Shown: positions 49,599 through 58,385 of the stretch, one piece after another
How positions within the stretch are numbered: the stretch's first letter is position 1
How the letters are laid out: each line of letters begins with the position of its first letter
Assembly: GCA_009746045.1 (NCBI GenBank)
Contig: RPFO01000643.1
Span: forward strand, 451,089 to 515,088
DNA from: Mesostigma viride
Taxonomy: Eukaryota > Streptophyta > Mesostigmatophyceae > Mesostigmatales > Mesostigmataceae
Length of the DNA: 64,000 nucleotides
Reading direction: 5' to 3'
Translations under genes and position numbers: made by a program
The notes under the pieces: model-generated
Database searches by the model: none
Told to the model about the DNA's origin: nothing
Seen by the model: only the letters and a program-made list of their open reading frames with translations

Positions 49599-49706
49599 GT
49601 AAGTAAAGACAGTTGCTTTCTGGTGGTCAAGTGCAGTTCTATAATTTGTCTCTGGTTACACTTTACAGAGGACAGCTTCCTTGATGCAGTTTGAAGTTTC
49701 ATAAGG

Positions 49707-49851
49707 CCAACGGCCGTTGGAGCTGGAAAATCATATAATTGTAGAGTGCCAACGGCCGTTGGAGTTGAGAAATGTACTTATAAAGTTTCCAAGGGCCAAC
49801 GGCCGTTGGAGTTTGGAAATCTTATAATTGTTGAGTGCCAACGGCCGTTGG
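49707..49851. repeat. four palindromes in intron 2 of the transposase-like gene
   Basis: Exact copies at 49707, 49749, 49796 and 49838 in a 300-bp intron (49599-49898). The right flank is AGTTGGGAAAT or similar and the left flank AGTG, AAGG or AGGG. The 89-bp distance between the first and third and the second and fourth shows a tandem duplication of a two-palindrome unit. Confidence 0.95.
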
Positions 49852-49898
49852 AGTTGGGAAATGTGCTGTGATGTTGTTTCATGGATTTACAATTGCAG

Positions 49899-50566
49899 AT
49901 TCCCACGTCCGGTAAGGAGCGAGGCCCGATCCGAGATATCTCCACGGCACACCAGTGGCGACTGGACAAAAAGGGCGAGCAGGTCGAGGTGGTTCAGCTC
50001 AGGCGTTTTTCATGCTTCAGTTGTGCGGAGTGCCGAGAGGGCAAGTGGAGGACATGCCCAAATGATTGGAGCAGCTCGTCGTGGACTGTAAAACTCCAGG
50101 CGAGTAAGTCGCGGAACCCCACGCGATATCCGGGAACCCGCCTGAACCACCTTCAAACGGCAAGAAACGAGTTGGGGCGTGGTTTGCAGGAGGGGGAGGC
50201 CGTCGCAGTCGCATCTGAGAGGGGGCACAAGGACCATGTGCCCGACCACCCGTACTGGTTGGCGAAAGTTGTTCGAGTCGCCCACCAACTCGACAAGGAT
50301 GAGTGTTTAAACAAACATACCGGGGGGGGGGCGAGGTTTTTAAGAAAGGCAACTGGGTAATGTACGTAAAATACTTCGAGAGGTGCTCCTCCTCCGGATC
50401 GGACGCCCGACGCTTCTTCTGGAACCCAGACGACCGAGAACCCTTAACTGCAATCGTGTGCTACCTGAGCGTCGCAAAGGTCACGAAGGGCAAGTGGGAA
50501 GGACATCCGGACAACACGCGACAGGGCTGGTTCACAATTGCGAAGAAGGTGGACGCCGAAATTACG
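49899..50566 (+). CDS. exon 3 of the transposase-like gene, with a frameshift in a G10 run
   Basis: The exon starts after ATTTACAATTGCAG (ATTCCCACG) and ends at ATTACG|gtacgt. It includes RRFSCFSCAECREGKWRTCP, a short Cys-rich segment, and SERGHKDHVPDHPYWLAKVV. The frame breaks at the run of ten Gs at 50322-50331 and continues in the next frame as GEVFKKGNWVMYVKYFERCS, then WFTIAKKVDAEIT. The gene continues after this exon, but I do not find the next exon; the following intron holds a palindrome at 50730. Confidence 0.6.
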
Positions 50567-50729
50567 GTACGTCATTCCAAACATAACTGTGTAAAATTGG
50601 TGTTTGTATGTCCCATGTGTTTTTTTGTCGACGTTCGTTCACCTTACTACTACATTACATACGGGGCAATGGCAGCCTATACTTTAGCTTGGCTGAATGG
50701 CGCAGTTCGCATATCTTAATTTCTCAAAG

Positions 50730-50743
50730 CCAACGGCCGTTGG
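50730..50743. promoter_or_regulatory. last palindrome copy of the window
   Basis: Exact CCAACGGCCGTTGG with flanks AAAG and ACTTACGAAAC, in the presumed third intron. No copy occurs to the right of this point. Confidence 0.9.
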
Positions 50744-50924
50744 ACTTACGAAACTGGACAAGTGCCAAGTGCGGATTGGGTACTATTATTGTTGAGGATG
50801 ACCAGTTGTGTTTATATATTTTTGCATGGTGGCGGATGACTTGGCGTGTTGTTGCATTTTTACATACGGGTGTATGGTAGGCCTTAAACCCTAAACCCCT
50901 ACACTCCTAAACCATGTTTACCCT

Positions 50925-51955
50925 TATATGTTGGGTGTGTTGGGTGAATGTTGGGTATGTGTGTTGGGGCGTGTGTGTTGTGTGTGTGTTGGGTGCATTC
51001 ATAAAGGTGTGGGGGGTGTAGGGTGTGTGCAAAGTGTCTTGTGTGTTGATGTTGGGTGTGGGGGGGGGGAGGTACATGTGTGTTGTGTGTGTGTCTTAGT
51101 AGGTGTGTTGTGTGTGTGACTTAGGTGTGTGTGTTGTTTGTGTTGGATATGTGTTGTGTGTGTGTGTGTTGTGTGTGTAGGGTGTCTTGTGTGTTGGTGT
51201 CTTGTTTTTAGTAGGTGTTGGGTGTGTGTATGTCGGGTGCAAACATAGTGTGTGTGTGTGTGTGTTCGGTATGTGTGTTGGGTGTCTTTTGTGTGTGTTG
51301 TGTGTGTTGGGGCGTGTGTGTGTGCTCTGTGTATGTATGTTGTGTGTGTGTGTGTGTGTGTGTGTGTGGGGCGTGTGCCTGTGTGTGTTGTGTGCATGTT
51401 AATTGTCATGTATTGGTGTTGAGTGTGGGGGGGGGATGGACGTGTGTGTTGTGTGTGACTTAGGTGTGTTATGTGTGTGTTGTGTGTGACTTAAGTGTCT
51501 TTTGTGTGTGTTGTGTGTGTTGGATGTGTGGTGTGGGTGTGGGTGTGGGTGTGTGGGTGTGGGGGGGGGTGCCAAGTGTCTTGTGTGTTGGTATTGGGTG
51601 TGTGTGTGGGGGGTGTACGTGTGTGTTGTGTGTGACTTAGGTGTGTTTTGTGTGTGTTGTGTGTGATTGACCTAGGTGTGTGTTGCGTGTGTGTATGTGT
51701 TGTGTGGTGTGTTGTTTGCATGTTAATTGTCATGTGTTGGTGTTGTGGGGGGGGGGGGATGTACGTGTACGTGTGTTGTGTGTTGGTGTCTTATTTTTAG
51801 GTGTTGGTGTGTGTGTCGTGGGTGCAAACATTGTGTGTGTGTGTGTTAAGTGTGTGTTGGGTGTCTTGTGTGTTGGTGTCTTATTTTTAGGTGTTGGGTG
51901 TTTGTGTCGTGGGTGCAAACATTGTGTGTGTGTGTGTGTGTGTGTGTTGGGTGTG
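50925..51955. repeat. 1-kb TG-rich microsatellite region
   Basis: Irregular (TG)n with words such as TGTGTTGGGTGTG, TTAGGTGTGTGT and AGTGTCTTGTGTG. The minus-strand reading gives TH repeats; no gene. It separates the palindrome-bearing part from the GC-rich viral-type part. A short CCTTAAACCCTAAACCCCTA at 50881-50900 resembles a telomere repeat but occurs only once. Confidence 0.95.
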
Positions 51956-52002
51956 TGCTACGCTCCGCGAGGGTGACCCCATGTTTCCGCGTTTTTTGTT
52001 TC

Positions 52003-52034
52003 GGGCCACGGGAATCGGCTAAGTCCCGTGGCCC
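52003..52034. terminator. perfect 11-bp stem hairpin after the gene at 52096
   Basis: GGGCCACGGGA and TCCCGTGGCCC form a stem around a 10-base loop, about 60 bp past the stop of the minus-strand gene. Mimivirus-type viruses end transcripts at hairpins like this; the role here is inferred from position. Confidence 0.45.
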
Positions 52035-52095
52035 TGCACAGTGTGTGGGACATGCACAAAGTTTTTTCATTAAAAAATAAATAATGTAAAGGACT

Positions 52096-52431
52096 TCATC
52101 CAGATTCGTAGGTGGGGGGCTCGTGCGAGCTAAACGGCCCAGCGGGGTCATACCAGGGCTGGGACTTGAACTGCGTGGGGGGGTAAGGCCTATACTTCTT
52201 CGCCCCACTCCTATTTCTGCGCACGGCCCCACCCGAAAACTGCTTGGGAGGAAGGTACTCTGCCCTATCATGGGGAACAACATAGTAAGGATCATAGTCA
52301 GGCGCCTCGAAGGCCCTCGCAGCGTGCCTCTTCTTCTTGGACGCGGCGGCGTGAGAGGCGCAGGTCTTGAGACCAGTCCTCGCTTTGTTCTTGCAGCTGG
52401 TGCCGGCCTTGGTCTTCCTGGAGCACTTCAT
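52096..52431 (-). CDS. small basic protein with N-terminal Cys/His module
   Basis: The 111-residue product starts MKCSRKTKAGTSCKNKARTG with ligands C3-x9-C13-x10-C24-x2-H27. A basic stretch (SKKKRHAAR) and a Tyr/Pro-rich tail (YRPYPPTQF, WYDPAG) follow. The same N-terminal module begins three other genes in this block (60674, 61173, 63023). Small proteins with this start are common in giant viruses of algae and amoebae. A structural or DNA-associated role is a guess. Confidence 0.78.
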   Translation of the reverse strand: MKCSRKTKAGTSCKNKARTGLKTCASHAAASKKKRHAARAFEAPDYDPYYVVPHDRAEYLPPKQFSGGAVRRNRSGAKKYRPYPPTQFKSQPWYDPAGPFSSHEPPTYESG

Positions 52432-52473
52432 GACATAGAGTCTACTGCCATTAAAAAAGCGCCGAGTGCGGGT

Positions 52474-52686
52474 TCAGAAGATGGGCGAGTCGGCGTCCGA
52501 CAGGGGCGCGTTGAAGCCGGAGAGCTGGTCGCAGGGGGTGCTCTCGTTGTAGTACTTGAGGGAGTTGTACATGTTGAAGCCGTCGAACTTGAGCAGGGCC
52601 TTCTCCTTGGCGTTCCTGGCGCAGTGGTGGCAGGCCACGCCCATGGCCTTGAGCTGGGGGATGTACGTGAAGTAGCAGGACATCAA
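52474..52686 (-). CDS. small hypothetical protein with CxxC
   Basis: The 70-residue frame starts MMSCYFTYIPQLKAMGVACH and has CHHC near the start, then FDGFNMYNSLKYYNE. Codon choice is GC-rich like its neighbours. Upstream (52687-52725) is an inverted copy of the end of the gene at 53343 (text for FKWPAGAA), so this may sit next to a broken duplicate. Confidence 0.5.
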   Translation of the reverse strand: MMSCYFTYIPQLKAMGVACHHCARNAKEKALLKFDGFNMYNSLKYYNESTPCDQLSGFNAPLSDADSPIF

Positions 52687-52794
52687 GTTTCGTTTAAGTG
52701 GCCAGCCGGAGCGGCTGCTTAGGTTTTAGCGGGCAAGTGTTCGAAGCGCGTCATTGGTGAATTACTAGGGAACTTGGGTTTCCCCGCGAAACTC

Positions 52795-53335
52795 CAACCG
52801 CACGTTCAGATTTCCAAATCTCAAGTAAAGTTCGGCGCAACTTTCTGAACGGGGGCAGTTGACGAGCAGCATTCCTCCGGACGAATGAATTGCGTTCCAT
52901 ACTTGCGCAAAATTTTGAAAGGTAGCTTGCGTGCAGCCCTACTAAAATTTGCGCGCACGTTCAGATTTCCAAATCTCAAGTAAATTTCGGCGGAACATTC
53001 TGAACGGGGATAGTTGGCGGGCAGCGTTCCTCCAGACGAATGAAATGCGTTCCATACTAGCGCAAAATTTTGAAAGGTAGCTTGCGTGCAGCCCTACTAA
53101 AATTTGCGCGAAGTGTGGGACTGAAAATTCGTAACGGAAACTTTTTGGTAGTTGCCGTCACATCCTCTTGTGCAAACGTGTGGGAGTGAAAATTCGTAAC
53201 GGAAACATTTTGGTAGTTGCCGTCACTTCATTTTGCGCGAGTGTTGGGCTGAAAATTCGTAACGGAAACTTTTTGGTAGTTGGCGTCACTTCCTTTGGTT
53301 CGACTGAAAATTCGCTGAAATTCGCTGAATTCGTA
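52795..53335. repeat. two families of short tandem repeats
   Basis: A unit of about 153 bp (CGCACGTTCAGATTTCCAAA to CTACTAAAATTTGCG) occurs twice from 52800 and 52953. A unit of about 60-70 bp (CTGAAAATTCGTAACGGAAA plus CTTTTTGGTAGTTGCCGTCA) occurs three times from about 53123. No gene is supported in this gap. Confidence 0.85.
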
Positions 53336-53342
53336 CCGTAGC

Positions 53343-54329
53343 CTAATTTTTAGTACCTCGAAGTGACGGGGCACCTAAAAATTTGCCCACAAGTACACTT
53401 GGCAGCGCGCTCACTGGGAAAAATTGTACAGCCGCTCCGGCGGGCCACTTGAACGAATTGTAATGCATCTCGTGGTGGTGGAAGGTCCTGAAGCAGCTCT
53501 GGCAGCCCTTGGGCGGCCACTGGCTGTAGAAGGAGGTGTTGAAGTAGGGGGCGATGGAGGCGCAGATCTTGGACAGCTCCGGGTCTCGCTCGAACCGCTT
53601 GGCGACCTCCTCCCCCTTGGCGGCGAGCTGCTCCCGAGTCCAGTAGGCCCCCAGCGTCTCGAACTCGGACGCCCGGCGGACGAGGTAGACGATCTCCCTG
53701 TTGGCGCAGGGCTCGCAGTAGATGCCGGGCTTGGTGCCGATGCTCTCGTCCTCCTTGACGCGGTACGCCACCTTCTCGGGCACGTGCTCGCACATGCAGC
53801 AGGCGTACTGCAGCTGGTCCGCCCGCTTGGAGACGAAGGGGGGGCCGTTCTCGCGGCGGGGCTCGACCCTCGTCCACTGGTCCATGAAGCGGGCCAAGTA
53901 GTCCCGGTCGGTGTAGGCGAAGGGGGCGACGACCTCCACCATGCACTGCTCGCACCAGCAGTCGTCGAGGCCGTTCCTGCTGAGGGCGTCGTTGTGGCGG
54001 AGGTAGAAGCCGCGGGGACTCCTCTTCCCGCACTTGTCGCAGGGGTAGTTGGCCAGCTCGGCGTGGAGGATGTCGAACGGCGCCGTGTCCTGGTACTTTG
54101 GCAGGATGTCGGCGTCGGGGTACTTGCACTCCCCGTCGTTTTCAAGGAGCTCGGCGGACTCTGAATCAGAGACAACGGGGGGAGGAACAGCAGGCAAAGG
54201 TTTGTCGCAGCAGCGACGTTTGCAGTTCTTCACGGGGGCCCTCACTTTGGGGAGGGGCTTGCACGACTTCGCGTCAGAGCGAGAGGCCCTTCGGCGCATG
54301 GAGGCCATGGAGCGGGTGGTGATGGCCAT
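53343..54329 (-). CDS. Cys-rich hypothetical protein of viral type
   Basis: I chose the ATG at 54329 (MAITTRSMASMRRRASRSDA). The product is about 328 residues. After a basic start come several paired cysteines: YPCDKCGKRS, DDCWCEQCMVE, QYACCMCEHV, GIYCEPCANRE and GCQSCFRTFHHHEMHYNSF, so at least two zinc sites are likely. The layout recalls RING- or PHD-like cross-braced fingers, but I cannot assign one. The last 35 residues (after FKWPAGAAVQFF) may be read-through into non-homologous sequence, since FKWPAGAA is also found at the edge of a duplicate near 52690. Confidence 0.68.
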   Translation of the reverse strand: MAITTRSMASMRRRASRSDAKSCKPLPKVRAPVKNCKRRCCDKPLPAVPPPVVSDSESAELLENDGECKYPDADILPKYQDTAPFDILHAELANYPCDKCGKRSPRGFYLRHNDALSRNGLDDCWCEQCMVEVVAPFAYTDRDYLARFMDQWTRVEPRRENGPPFVSKRADQLQYACCMCEHVPEKVAYRVKEDESIGTKPGIYCEPCANREIVYLVRRASEFETLGAYWTREQLAAKGEEVAKRFERDPELSKICASIAPYFNTSFYSQWPPKGCQSCFRTFHHHEMHYNSFKWPAGAAVQFFPVSALPSVLVGKFLGAPSLRGTKN

Positions 54330-54494
54330 GGCTATGGAGGCTTGCTTGGTAGAGAGCTTGTGAGCTGGGTTGGGAAGCGGGATGAGAAGTCCCGGCGGTG
54401 GGGAGGCCTTTAAGGTTTCCCGGAATTGCGGCGGACGCACGGGATTGGCCGGAGTACGTGGCCTTATCCGTGCTGACTCACGGGCGCGGCCCTG

Positions 54495-54680
54495 GCGCGG
54501 CGCTTTCGAGTGCCAGGTCACGGGACGCGGCCTTCCCAAAATACCGTCGGGTCGGCGCGGCGCGGCGCGGCGCTTTCGGGTGCCAGGTCACGGGACGCGG
54601 CCTTCCCAAAATACCGTCGGGTCGGCGCGGCGCGGCGCGGCGCTTTCGGGTGCCAGGTCACGGGACGCGGACCCGGCAGG
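54495..54680. repeat. GC-rich tandem repeat, about 72 bp, three units
   Basis: The unit contains GGCGCTTTCGGGTGCCAGGT, CACGGGACGCGGCCTTCCCA and AAATACCGTCGGGTC. It lies upstream of the Cys-rich gene and next to the large palindrome. Confidence 0.9.
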
Positions 54681-54720
54681 GAACGGGCGCGGCGCTTCTA
54701 GAAGTTTCGCGTGGCGCGGC

Positions 54721-55536
54721 AGTTACGTTAAACAGTGCCGGAACCTTTTTGCCGCCTGAGGCAAATCGGGCCGGAACACTATTTTGCCCGGAATAACCAC
54801 TTCCGAGCACCCAAGTTAATTCGGCCGAATTAACTTGGGTGCTCGGAAGTGGTTATTCCGGGCAAAATAGTGTTCCGGCCCGATTTGCCTCAGGCGGCAA
54901 AAAGGTTCCGGCACTGTTTAACGTAACTAAAACCTGGCCTCGTGGAGGGGGGACGAAGAGCCCGAGACATCCGCCTAGGCCGCTGAGCACGCACCACTAA
55001 ATGCGCCGGAGCTGCCTCAGTGAGGATTCGAACCCCTGACCTCCAAGGTGCACAGGTTTTAGTTACGTTAAATAGTGCCGGAACCTTTTTGCCGCCTGAG
55101 GCAAATCGGGCCGGAACACTATTTTGCCCGGAATAACCACTTCCGAGCACCCAAGTTAATTCGGCCGAATTAACTTGGGTGCTGTTTAACGTAACTAAAA
55201 CCTGTGCACCTTGGAGGTCAGGGGTTCGAATCCTCACTGAGGCAGCTCCGGCGCATTTAGTGGTGCGTGCTCAGCGGCCTAGGCGGATGTCTCGGGCTCT
55301 TCGTCCCCCCTCCACGAGGCCAGGTTTTAGTTACGTTAAATAGTGCCGGAACCTTTTTGCCGCCTGAGGCAAATCGGGCCGGAACACTATTTTGCCCGGA
55401 ATAACCACTTCCGAGCACCCAAGTTAATTCGGCCGAATTAACTTGGGTGCTCGGAAGTGGTTATTCCGGGCAAAATAGTGTTCCGGCCCGATTTGCCTCA
55501 GGCGGCAAAAAGGTTCCGGCACTATTTAACGTAACT
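54721..55536. repeat. 816-bp nested palindrome (fold-back element) with tRNA-like arms
   Basis: A 208-bp near-perfect palindrome (54721-54928, ends AGTTACGTTAAA/TTTAACGTAACT, centre AATTCGGCCGAATT) is followed by a 132-bp spacer (54929-55060), a shortened copy of the palindrome (55061-55196), the reverse complement of the spacer (55197-55328) and a third full palindrome (55329-55536). The whole is therefore nearly one large palindrome. Each spacer carries GGTTCGAATCC (55024-55034 minus, 55223-55233 plus) with AGGTCAGG before and CTGAGGCA after, as in a tRNA 3' half. A 5-bp GCGGC flanks both ends and may be a target duplication. Confidence 0.93.
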
Positions 55537-55628
55537 GCGGCCCGGCAGGCACAGGATATAGTCGCGCGAAGGGGGGCGGCGGTGCATCTCACCTTATCCG
55601 TTGCCGCTAGTCAGCCATAGCCAGAATC

Positions 55629-56384
55629 ATGTCTAGCTCGCCCGACATCCTCACGGAGCACCCGCTTGAGGAGTGGCCCATCGAGGACCTGATGGGCACT
55701 CGGCTGCTGACCGTGGCTCTGATGGAGCCGGACGCGCAGGAACGCGAGAAGATTTTGGACGCCTGCGCGGCGTTCGTGAGCCGGGGGGATTTCTTCTCGG
55801 TGGTGGAGGCCCTCAGGATGAAAGAGTACGCCAACCTGCTCAGGGGCGAGTACGGTTTCAACCGCATGGGGCAGGCGGGCGCCGTGTTCAAGTTCAACGC
55901 CCCCATGGTGGTCATGATGGGGTGCGTGCAGATCCAGAAGTGGGACGCCATGGTGATGTGGGACGCGTACAAGGACGCCCTGTTTCGGTGCCCTCTGAGC
56001 AACCTGATCGACGTGGAGTCGGGCCGCTGCGGGACGTGCAAGAAGCTGCCCCCGCCGGGGAAGAAGCACATGAAGTGCGGGCGCTGCCTGACGACCCGCT
56101 ATTGCGGGCGGCTGTGCCTGCTGGAGGCGTACGACAAGCACAAGCGCTCCTGCCGCGTGGCCGCCCGCGCCATGAAGAAGGGGCTGCAGGAGCACTTGGA
56201 CGACGCGAACGCGGTGATCGCGGCGTGCTCCCTGCGGCTGGGGATGGACCTGCGCATGCGCGACAAGGACGGCAAGCTGCTGGCGCCCGCCCCCGACGAG
56301 GAGGAGGAGGACGCTGACGTGGCGGGCCTGCTGGCGGAGTTCGGCGTGACGGCGGACGACTTCTCCAACGTCATCGTCGTCTGA
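55629..56384 (+). CDS. MYND zinc-finger protein of viral type
   Basis: The 251-residue product starts MSSSPDILTEHPLEEWPIED. The first 70 residues resemble the short helical start (EEWPIEDLMGTRLLTVALME) seen before ankyrin-like or MYND proteins in viruses. The MYND finger spans about residues 132-172: CGTCKKLPPPGKKHMKCGRC, then YCGRLCLLEAYDKHKRSC. The C-terminal part is acidic (DEEEEDADVAGLLAEFGVTA). It is not a close relative of the two MYND genes at 28-35 kb outside the finger. GC-rich codons match the rest of the right-hand block. Confidence 0.82.
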   Translation: MSSSPDILTEHPLEEWPIEDLMGTRLLTVALMEPDAQEREKILDACAAFVSRGDFFSVVEALRMKEYANLLRGEYGFNRMGQAGAVFKFNAPMVVMMGCVQIQKWDAMVMWDAYKDALFRCPLSNLIDVESGRCGTCKKLPPPGKKHMKCGRCLTTRYCGRLCLLEAYDKHKRSCRVAARAMKKGLQEHLDDANAVIAACSLRLGMDLRMRDKDGKLLAPAPDEEEEDADVAGLLAEFGVTADDFSNVIVV

Positions 56385-56439
56385 GTTCCTATTGGTCGGT
56401 ACTTCCAGTAGGTTCTGGAAGGCCGCGTCCTTTGGCGGG

Positions 56440-56447
56440 CATAAAAG
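56440..56447 (+). promoter_or_regulatory. TATA-like box CATAAAAG
   Basis: It lies 30 bp before the ATG of the nuclease-like gene at 56477 in an otherwise G-rich leader. A TATAAAG in the opposite direction (59251-59257) lies 74 bp before the gene at 59177, and TACAAAAG at about 59485 precedes the gene at 59654. Confidence 0.45.
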
Positions 56448-56476
56448 GGGGAGGGGGACAGAGAGAGAGAGACGCC

Positions 56477-57204
56477 ATGGTTTCCTCGAGGAGGAGTAAC
56501 CCAGAGTGGGGGAGTTCATGGGCTCGAACAGCGAAGTACGTGTGCGACCACGAGGCCAAGCACGCGTGCAAACTTTGCGGCATCGGCCAGTGCGAGTATA
56601 TACGTAACGACGCGTGCCCCCACGGATTCGCCAAACCGTGCCCCGAATGCGCTCTGTGGCGATGCAGGAAACACACCGCATCGCAGAGGAAGGTCGCAAA
56701 ACCTTGTTCCGAGTGCATCCTCGAGGGGTGCGAGCTACACCCCCAAATTCACAGAGACGAGTGCATCGTGTGCAATCCGGAGACGGTCGTCTTCGAGCAC
56801 CTGTTCCTGTGCGCCACGAAACGACTGGGCGTTTTCAGCAAGGACGAGGTGCGAGAGGCTCTGGGGATCGACATGCCGGGCTTGATCCGCCACTTGGAGG
56901 ACCGGTTCGAGGGGGGATGGCGTGGGAAACCTACGGCAAGGAGTGGTACATCGATCACATGTACACCGAGCGGGGCCCTTCGCAGTCGCTGGAGGAGACT
57001 CTGAAGAAACTGCACCACAGGAACGTCTACCCCACTTGGAGGCGCACGAGAGCGCCGCGGTCAGAAGAGGAGATCCTAAAACGCAAGAGGCGGCCGCGCA
57101 AGTTCGTGGAAGAGCGCCAAGTCCTCGAGAAGCCGCGGCGTAAACGGGCGCGTGTGGCGTTCCCCGTGCCTGCTAGTGGCCCCGCTACCATGGCCATAGG
57201 ATAG
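56477..57204 (+). pseudogene. Cys-rich HNH-type nuclease gene of giant-virus type, frame broken at a G6 run
   Basis: From ATG 56477 the product has repeated Cys/His units (VCDHEAKHACKLCGIGQCEY, ACPHGFAKPCPECALWRC, KPCSECILEGC, HRDECIVC), like the C.HG...C.EC units of mimivirus-type proteins. A helical segment (SKDEVREALGIDMPGLIRHL) leads to the core. At the run GGGGGG (56911-56916) the frame changes by one; the continuation (MAWETYGKEWYIDHMYTERG .. LHHRNVYPTW) is the treble-clef HNH nuclease signature (W.IDH...N..P.W) seen in many giant-virus genes. A basic tail ends at 57204. A one-base homopolymer error would explain the break. Confidence 0.78.
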
Positions 57205-57217
57205 GAGCATTTAATGA

Positions 57218-58245
57218 AGCGTTTTGATTGGCTGTTATCTTGGTACTTGTAGTATCGACCAGTAGAGATAGCATCACCACTTTCAGCATTTCACACGGGA
57301 ATGGTGATGGTGACGCTGGAGGGGCTGTGTTTTTGGGGTCGGAATTAGTGGGACCCCTTTCTTATCATGGCTGGTGTACATATTATTTTAATACCAATCC
57401 CATTTTCAAGGACACGTGTCATGCATTGATTGATCTATAAACGGAGCGTTCTGATTGGACGACAGTAGATGTACTTGTAGTATCTACCAGTAGAGATAGC
57501 ATCACCACTTTCAGCATTTCACACGGGAATGGTGATGGTGACGCTGGAGGGGCTGTGTTTTTGGGGTCGGAATTAGTGGGACCCCTTTCTTATTATGGCT
57601 GGTGCACATCTTATTTTTATACCGGTGTCATGCCTTGATAATTATACTCTATCGCTGACCATAAAATTTTGACATATGCCAGAATTAATATTGTATCGCT
57701 GACCATAAAATTTTGACATATGCCAGAATTAATATTGTATCGCTGACCATAAAATTTTGACATATGCCAGAATTAATATTGTATCGCTGACCATAAAATT
57801 TTGAATGCAACGGTCATATAAATTATAGTCTATCGCTGACCATAAAATAAGATGCACACCAGCCATGATAAGAAAGGGGTCCCACTAATTCCGACCCCAA
57901 AAACACAGCCCCTCCAGCGTCACCATCACCATTCCCGTGTAAAATGCTGAAAGTGGTGATGCTATCCCTACTGGTAGATACTACAAGTATGTTGACTAGC
58001 TTCCAATCAGAATGCTCCGTTTATAGATCAATCAATGCATGACACGTGTCCTTGTAAAAGTGGAATTGGTATAAAATAAGATGCACACCAGCCATGATAA
58101 GAAAGGGGTCCCACTAATTCTGACCCCAAAAACACAGCCCCTCCAGCGTCACCATCACCATTCCCGTGTGAAATGCTGAAAGTGGTGATGCTATCCCTAC
58201 TGGTCGATACTCCAAGTACAGCGACTAGCGCCCAATCGGATCGCG
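57218..58245. repeat. four-copy inverted repeat around a 45-bp tandem core
   Basis: A unit of about 200 bp (GCATCACCACTTTCAGCATT, GGGGCTGTGTTTTTGGGGTC, GGGACCCCTTTCTTATCATG) occurs as two direct copies (about 57218-57440 and 57444-57640) and two inverted copies (about 57850-58040 and 58078-58245). Between them are four units of TATCGCTGACCATAAAATTT plus TGACATATGCCAGAATTAAT (57648-57810). The arrangement is a large fold-back structure. Short frames in it are repeat shadows. No gene between 57205 and 58385 is supported. Confidence 0.92.
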
Positions 58246-58385
58246 CGGATTTGTTTGGGATACAGGTACTACACGGTCGGATACGCGGGGCCGCGGAACT
58301 ACCTAGTGCAATTGAGTTGGGGCCAATCAAGACGCTTTATTACAAGTTCAATATGTACAATCCTGTACAATAGGTACAAGCCTGT

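Noticed and set aside
47130-50566. Calling this gene a retroviral-type integrase
   Set aside because: The acidic residues and HGKG..DG.GG motif do not match the integrase DDE spacing, and no HHCC finger or RT is nearby.
50881-50900. Telomere repeat
   Set aside because: Only one or two units of CCCTAAA-like text; not an array.
50928-51976. Cys/Val-rich or Thr/His-rich open frames in the TG region
   Set aside because: Shadows of the TG microsatellite.
55197-55328. Permuted tRNA gene (3' half before 5' half)
   Set aside because: A tRNA 3' half with a T-arm is present, but I find no matching 5' half with the required acceptor strand in the spacer.
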